Assembly (NCBI GenBank): GCA_914767715.1
Contig: OU612075.1
Coordinates: 15,004,001-15,068,000, forward strand
DNA length: 64,000 bases
From: Membranipora membranacea
Taxonomy: Eukaryota > Bryozoa > Gymnolaemata > Cheilostomatida > Membraniporidae
Reading direction: 5' to 3'
In this document: piece after piece, positions 59,182-64,000 of the stretch
Layout: each line of letters begins with the position of its first letter
How positions within the stretch are numbered: the first letter of the stretch is position 1
The notes under the pieces: model-generated
The model's input: only the letters and a program-made list of their open reading frames with translations
What the model was told of the DNA's origin: nothing
Database searches by the model: none
Program-made: the position numbers and the translations under genes

Positions 59182-61036
59182 GTAAGTGGTTGTCGAGTTT
59201 TCCTAGTTCGGTATCCCGCCGTCAGCTCTCATAGTATTATAAATCTGTATGTTTATTGTTTTGCTTTGTCGCATTTCCTAATTTATTAGAACCCATATTT
59301 AATTGTTTTTGTAGAAACATGTTATCTCCCCTTTTTCAATGTTGATATTTACATTAAATATTGATGTATAAGAGTAATGTTATGTTAAGGCGGAGAAGTG
59401 GGGCATGAGCTAAATAGATAGAAAATCTGGCTAAACATTTTTTGCCATTCCCAAAGGTTTGATCTTCCTGGTACCGATTGATACCAAGCTGATCAAATGC
59501 ATCCTTAGATCTGCAATACTTTGACTGGTATGAAGCTATGCTAGACTTCTAAAAACGCTTAATACAATTTACATTAGCTAAGGAAAGTGAAAGTTACACA
59601 AGCACATCTTCATCATGGTCAACTTTTCACAACTGGCGCACACTACAAGGGTAATCGCTTCTATTTTCAGTTCTCCCCAACTAACATAACATAACACAGG
59701 ACTATAAGTATAACATTAATGTTTCCCGGGCGGGAGGGGGGGGGCAAACGTCTGGGGGCAAGAGTCTGGGGGGCTGGGACTAATCCTCCCCATCCTCCCT
59801 CAAACAAATTTTTTTATTATGACACCAATGTTCACTTTCACTTTTTACTCTCATGGGAAGTAAGAGAAAGTAGTTTTGTTAGGTTTCAGAACTCTCTAAA
59901 AGGCTGGGTTATTTACTCAGAAGAGAAGTGTGTCCGGTAATAAGCTCAGTACGGATTGTGAGCTCGTGAACCCATTCAGACCTTGAGCCTGTTAGCGCCA
60001 AGTGTAATTCAATCAATTAGCCAATCAGTGCAATCTTTAGTACCAAACTATCGACTATTCGCGGTAAGATTTCTGACCTGGTTACTCGTAGAGACAAACC
60101 TAATGACTTAAAATCCCCAGAGAAGAGTACCAGTTGGATTTAATAGATTTCTGTTTCAAAGACAATTTGCAAAACCAATAAAACTACAGTATTGTAAGAA
60201 ACAAGGCATTATGTCTTCTTCTATACAATAATAGCAATTCTGTTTTTGTGACAAAAATTCCATTCCCCTGATCCAAAGGGAGTGATTACTACCGAGGTTT
60301 ATATCTGAATAAATATATTAATTTACAGGAAAACTTGGTATAGTTGTTGGGAAAGTCATGAAAAGGAAAGTGTTCGGTTGTTATTTGTTTTTAGTATAGG
60401 CAGCTTGCTACAATGTTATGCCAATAATGAAGCGGAAATAAATTGAATTGATTATTTGGTTGAAACTGCCTAATTATCTTGAAGAGCAAAACATGCACAA
60501 AGTACATGGGTCACTTTCCGAATGTATTCATATATTGATAACCTAAATCTCAATCAATGTTTGGGCATATTTCTAGAATAAATAAATAAATAAATAATAG
60601 TTTTTAGTTTTTACTTGGTAGCCTGATACAAATGTAAAAAGTCCTGGATATCTTAATGACAGAGCTCAAGAATCAAAATTATTATTTATATAACTATATC
60701 TCTGTAGCAAACATCATAATTAAAACTTTTTAATAGAATGTTTTTAGAGTTGAATTCTCTTTATGCCATTTTGACCTACCTGTTTTGTTTAAGGCAGACG
60801 GAAACATTAAATAAGATATTGTAAAAGGTGCCTCTTTGACATCAATCATTTGATGTTAGGCAAGTTCACCCAGCTGAGAAAATATTTGGTCGGTCCCAAC
60901 ACATAACTCATATAGAATAGGATATGAGATTGTTACAGATTTTCATTTAGCTCTTAATTTCCCATCGTATCTTAAAGGTCATATATGGAGGTATATATGT
61001 GCTGTAATGTTTGTATGATGTATGTATACCTTGTAG
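59182..61036. other. Gap before the common exon
   Basis: About 1.86 kb, AT-rich, including an AAAT simple repeat (60577-60596). A + frame at 59719-59940 begins in a G-rich tract and is not convincing. Confidence 0.45.
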
Positions 61037-61238
61037 GGAACCAGGTCAGGTGGAGGAGCGAGGGCAGGGCGTCGTATGGATCATTATCACATGCGGCGCC
61101 GATACCTACACGCTGGACTGGCAGGAGCAGCGGGTGGGGGAGCAGTCATGGGACTAGATGATGACTTCTTTGAAGATGATCCATTCGGAGGAGATGAGGC
61201 TATGCTAGATGACATGGACATGGCCGATATAATGGGAG
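61037..61238 (+). CDS. Common exon: basic Gly/Arg start, acidic Asp/Met end
   Basis: Acceptor ACCTTGTAG before 61037 and donor G|GTAAGT after 61238 enclose 67 codons plus one base: phase 0 in, phase 1 out. It encodes GTRSGGGARAGRRMDHYHMR, then RRYLHAGLAGAAGGGAVMGL and DDDFFEDDPFGGDEAMLDDM, ending ADIMG. TAG stands in frame at the acceptor, so the frame cannot extend upstream; an internal ATG (MDHYHMRRR) exists. It is the only long exon after the ATG exons whose acceptor phase fits them all, so it is the likely shared second exon. The rest of the gene would lie to the right of the window. The encoded family is not recognisable. Confidence 0.6.
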
Positions 61239-62988
61239 GTAAGTGTTAAGTCTGATTATATTAGGGAACACTTACTCTAAGACACACATACTCTAGAGAG
61301 AACTCACCCATGGGTAGTCCTTTGTTTGCCAACACAATAAATGCTTAAAATTCTAAGACAATCGCAATAGTGTAGACCCCAAACCACAAAGTTTATCATG
61401 TAGGGTAGTAATGTCATATGGTATTTCCACTTTTGGAAGTTATCCTCACCCTTTAATAGTGGACATAACTCTTGTAAAATATTTCATAGACCCTTGGTGA
61501 GTGAAAGAGCATGTTATGTAGCATGGAAAAGTGAAAAGGGATATTCAGAGTTTAGTGCATCTATCTGCATTTCCTCATCATTCCTCTTGTAATCATATTT
61601 CTGTGAGACATTTTATCTTCGTCATTCTCTCCTCCAAACAGCCATCTAACTATTGGCTGCCTTACCGCCTCATTCAGCTTCATATGATCGATTTATCTTC
61701 TACATTCATAGATTAGGTCTTCTCCAAAATATACGACTCTCTCTGGTTACATGCTGAAACTTGATATTAACTTCAATTATGTTAGACTGCGATTTGAAAT
61801 TAAAAAAAAGTCATGTTGTTGAAGCGTCATTAATTGATACAATAATACAGAAATTTTCAGGGTAAGATAACTTGAAGTCAACAATATTTAAATGGTCTAC
61901 AATCATTATCAAATCGTATCAAAAAGTATCCAATCTTGTGTCCCATCCCAGTCACTTGTATATGGTCAGCTGTTAAACTATATATAGATTGATCAAATTA
62001 TGAATCAATTCCTTTAGTTTTCACATTAATTAAACACAGGCAGCGATTATAGTCTGAACTTATATATCTTATCTCAACTGCTGCCGCACTCACTGACATG
62101 TCTATTTATTGCATCATCTAATGTCTGAATATTTGGAAGCGCTTGTTTGTTGTTTTATTGGGCATATGTTAGCCTGTAATGTACCCAATGCACTGGGCAA
62201 TACCCTAAAGTAGACATTTTTATAGTTCACTTTCATCATCTGAATGACTTATGCGCATCACTGAGGACATTTTGTGTGAACTATGAAAACAATGAAGAAA
62301 GTGGCTGGATAGCAAATGTGATCACCTGTCAATCATTGCAATTATTCTCCCTCTTCAGTGACAGGGGAGGTAATTAGTTAATCTGTAATCCAATCATCTC
62401 CCCCTGAGAGAATATAATGTTTGTTTTATTTAGGAGGGCATAATTTAGGATTTACAAATAATGATATTGTAACATTACGATGCACATTGCACGCATTGAA
62501 TGTTATGATGCAGCGGATTGAAATAATTTTGAACCTATTGATTAACTCAATAAAGGTTTTCAATAATTTGGTACTTGAATGCTCCTTATAAGTGTGGACA
62601 AGGAAAATATGAATTTGCTACAACTAATTAAAAATTCATCTTAGAATGACAAAAGAACACTCTGCTGTCTCAGAGCCAGTGGTGTATCAATAATAACATG
62701 TAGAGCAAACAAAGGGTGTGCTGAGTTTAAACTCATGATCATCACCTCGCACATTACCTCACAAATTTACCGAACTATCGCTGACCGTAGATAATCTATT
62801 GTCTCTGACAAAACCGCTAAAAAGACACCACAACATATCAAATATATTGAACCAAGGAGGTAGGAGTTAGAGTTTTTCTCTCTAACTACTTGATTGGACA
62901 GAGCTTATGCTAAGCGGAAATCTGTGCACAATTTTTCCTGTTACATTCTGCTGTTGGACTGCTGACCCGCCCACTCTATGATCCGCTC
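61239..62988. other. Gap after the common exon
   Basis: About 1.75 kb, AT-rich, with no supported exon. The + frame 61531-61716 has no splice context. Confidence 0.4.
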
Positions 62989-63052
62989 ATGGTCACGTCA
63001 CCTGTAATGGAAGAAGCTGAAGCTAATATATGGCAGATACCTGATATCTGCA
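62989..63052 (+). CDS. Downstream alternative first exon A, phase 1
   Basis: ATG at 62989 opens MVTSPVMEEAEANIWQIPDI then C and one base, ending at A|GTAAGA in phase 1 (a second ATG is at 63007). Its phase equals that of the donor at 61238, so it could replace the upstream N-terminus plus the common exon. It is acidic, not basic. Confidence 0.45.
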
Positions 63053-63428
63053 GTAAGAGGCCCCTTCATATTGATTTTTGATTGCCTCTGTTTATTTACC
63101 AACACACATAATTAGTGATCACAGCCGGTGATGCACTGCTGACCGATTATTGTCGCAGGTGTTAAACAGCAAAGAACGGTGCTTTACTGTTTATAGGAGG
63201 CAGTTACGGCAATTATCTAACATTAACCTGCGTGAATCATTATTGGCTAAACACTCATCAAGCTAAATATAAAAATCTCTAAATTACACATATTTATCTC
63301 TCACAAAGCCGAACACATACGCATATACAATTCTGAATCATTCAATATTCACTCGGAGTCTATTGTGATTGAGCTGTGGGGTCATTATTTTATTATGAGT
63401 GTTGTACTCTACTGATCATGGTGATAAT

Positions 63429-63466
63429 GAGCTGCCTGGCAGCGGCATCACTGCTTTAATCTCATC
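63429..63466 (+). promoter_or_regulatory. Promoter-like block shared with 40165-40193
   Basis: GAGCTGCCTGGC and then TTTAATCTCATC, the latter beginning 153 bp upstream of the ATG at 63608. The matching block upstream of 40337 is at almost the same distance. Confidence 0.4.
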
Positions 63467-63607
63467 GATGACAGCATGGCGTGATAACATAAACATCATA
63501 AGCTGCCGAAATCATTTATAACCTGCTGATCTGAGCGAGGGAGAGGACACACGCGGACTTCTCCTATCTGGTGCTACTGACATTTCTCTGAGGATTAATA
63601 ACTGAAA

Positions 63608-63644
63608 ATGCCACCCACACAACTTTACTATTACTTTGGTACAG
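63608..63644 (+). CDS. Downstream alternative first exon B, phase 1
   Basis: ATG at 63608 opens MPPTQLYYYFGT and one base, ending at ACAG|GTAAAA in phase 1. As with 62989-63052, the phase fits the acceptor that follows the common exon, outside the window. Confidence 0.45.
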
Positions 63645-64000
63645 GTAAAAAATAAAGTATTTTGAGAACCTTAATTCAGTTTTGCTGATTCAATTTCTGT
63701 TGTTTTATTCACATATCACTGAGCACTTTCCAAATTAATTTAGTTTGGTATGGATTAGAATTAAAACACTTCGCTCTCTCTTTGTCCACAGCATCATGGT
63801 CCTCCGAGTTGAGTTAATACTTCGTCGGCGAAATTACTATTTTTCTCCTAGGACGTGACAATATTTGATAGATGTTGAGAATTTGGATATTCTCTTTGTT
63901 GACGCTTGCTCAATCTTGTTGAGGCTCCATCTTGTTCATGAGAAATCTTGTTGCTGCAATTGTTATCTGGAAGGCTTGCTCGTAGTCGTACATGCAAAGT
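63645..64000. other. Right edge of the window
   Basis: AT-rich, apparently intronic. No acceptor with an open exon is seen before the window ends. Confidence 0.4.

Noticed and set aside
1-64000. Bacterial-type operon, CRISPR array or phage content
   Set aside because: The window is clearly intron-bearing animal DNA; no spaced direct-repeat array of CRISPR type and no prokaryotic gene cluster is present.

Overview
The window is nuclear DNA of an invertebrate metazoan. It is AT-rich, and its genes are split by GT-AG introns of about 100 bp to 2 kb. Recognisable genes include animal families (AIF1, CDIN1, an LRR/EGF membrane protein), and there is a non-LTR retrotransposon. A sponge or another early-branching animal is plausible, but the sequence alone does not settle the phylum. 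All convincing genes are on the + strand.

Layout. 1-2.5 kb: repeats, namely a LINE reverse-transcriptase ORF running in from the left edge, an antisense fragment of a second LINE, and a TA-flanked foldback (MITE-like) element. 2.8-8.3 kb: an 11-exon CDIN1 (C15orf41-type PD-(D/E)xK nuclease) homologue, 618 aa, carrying two tandem double-stranded-RNA-binding domains in its middle. 9.5-22.3 kb: a gene of about 24 exons for a roughly 1,390-aa predicted type I membrane protein. It has a CxxC-rich segment, leucine-rich repeats, EGF-like modules, a His/Asp/Glu-rich juxtamembrane stretch, one transmembrane helix and an SPRG-repeat, Arg-rich tail. A second foldback element lies in one of its introns. 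24.0-28.8 kb: AIF1 (IBA1), six exons, 143 aa. 30.6-36.8 kb: exons of an unrecognised Ser/Pro/Lys-rich, probably disordered protein; a 32-bp minisatellite starts exactly at one splice donor.

37.8-64 kb is the most unusual part. About 17 short exons follow each other. Nearly all start with ATG, all can end at a splice donor in phase 0, and most encode Arg/Lys/His/Gly-rich peptides. They are followed by one exon at 61037-61238 with a phase-0 acceptor and a phase-1 donor. Two more ATG exons beyond it (62989, 63608) end in phase 1, as would be needed to bypass that exon. The best explanation is a large set of alternative first exons, each presumably with its own promoter, feeding one downstream gene body outside the window. 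The disordered-protein exons at 32.3-36.8 kb also end in phase 0 and may be the most upstream N-terminus of the same gene.

CDIN1, the receptor and AIF1 look like independent neighbours with no evident functional link. Exon boundaries were read by eye from splice sites and frame continuity; no transcript or homology search was available.
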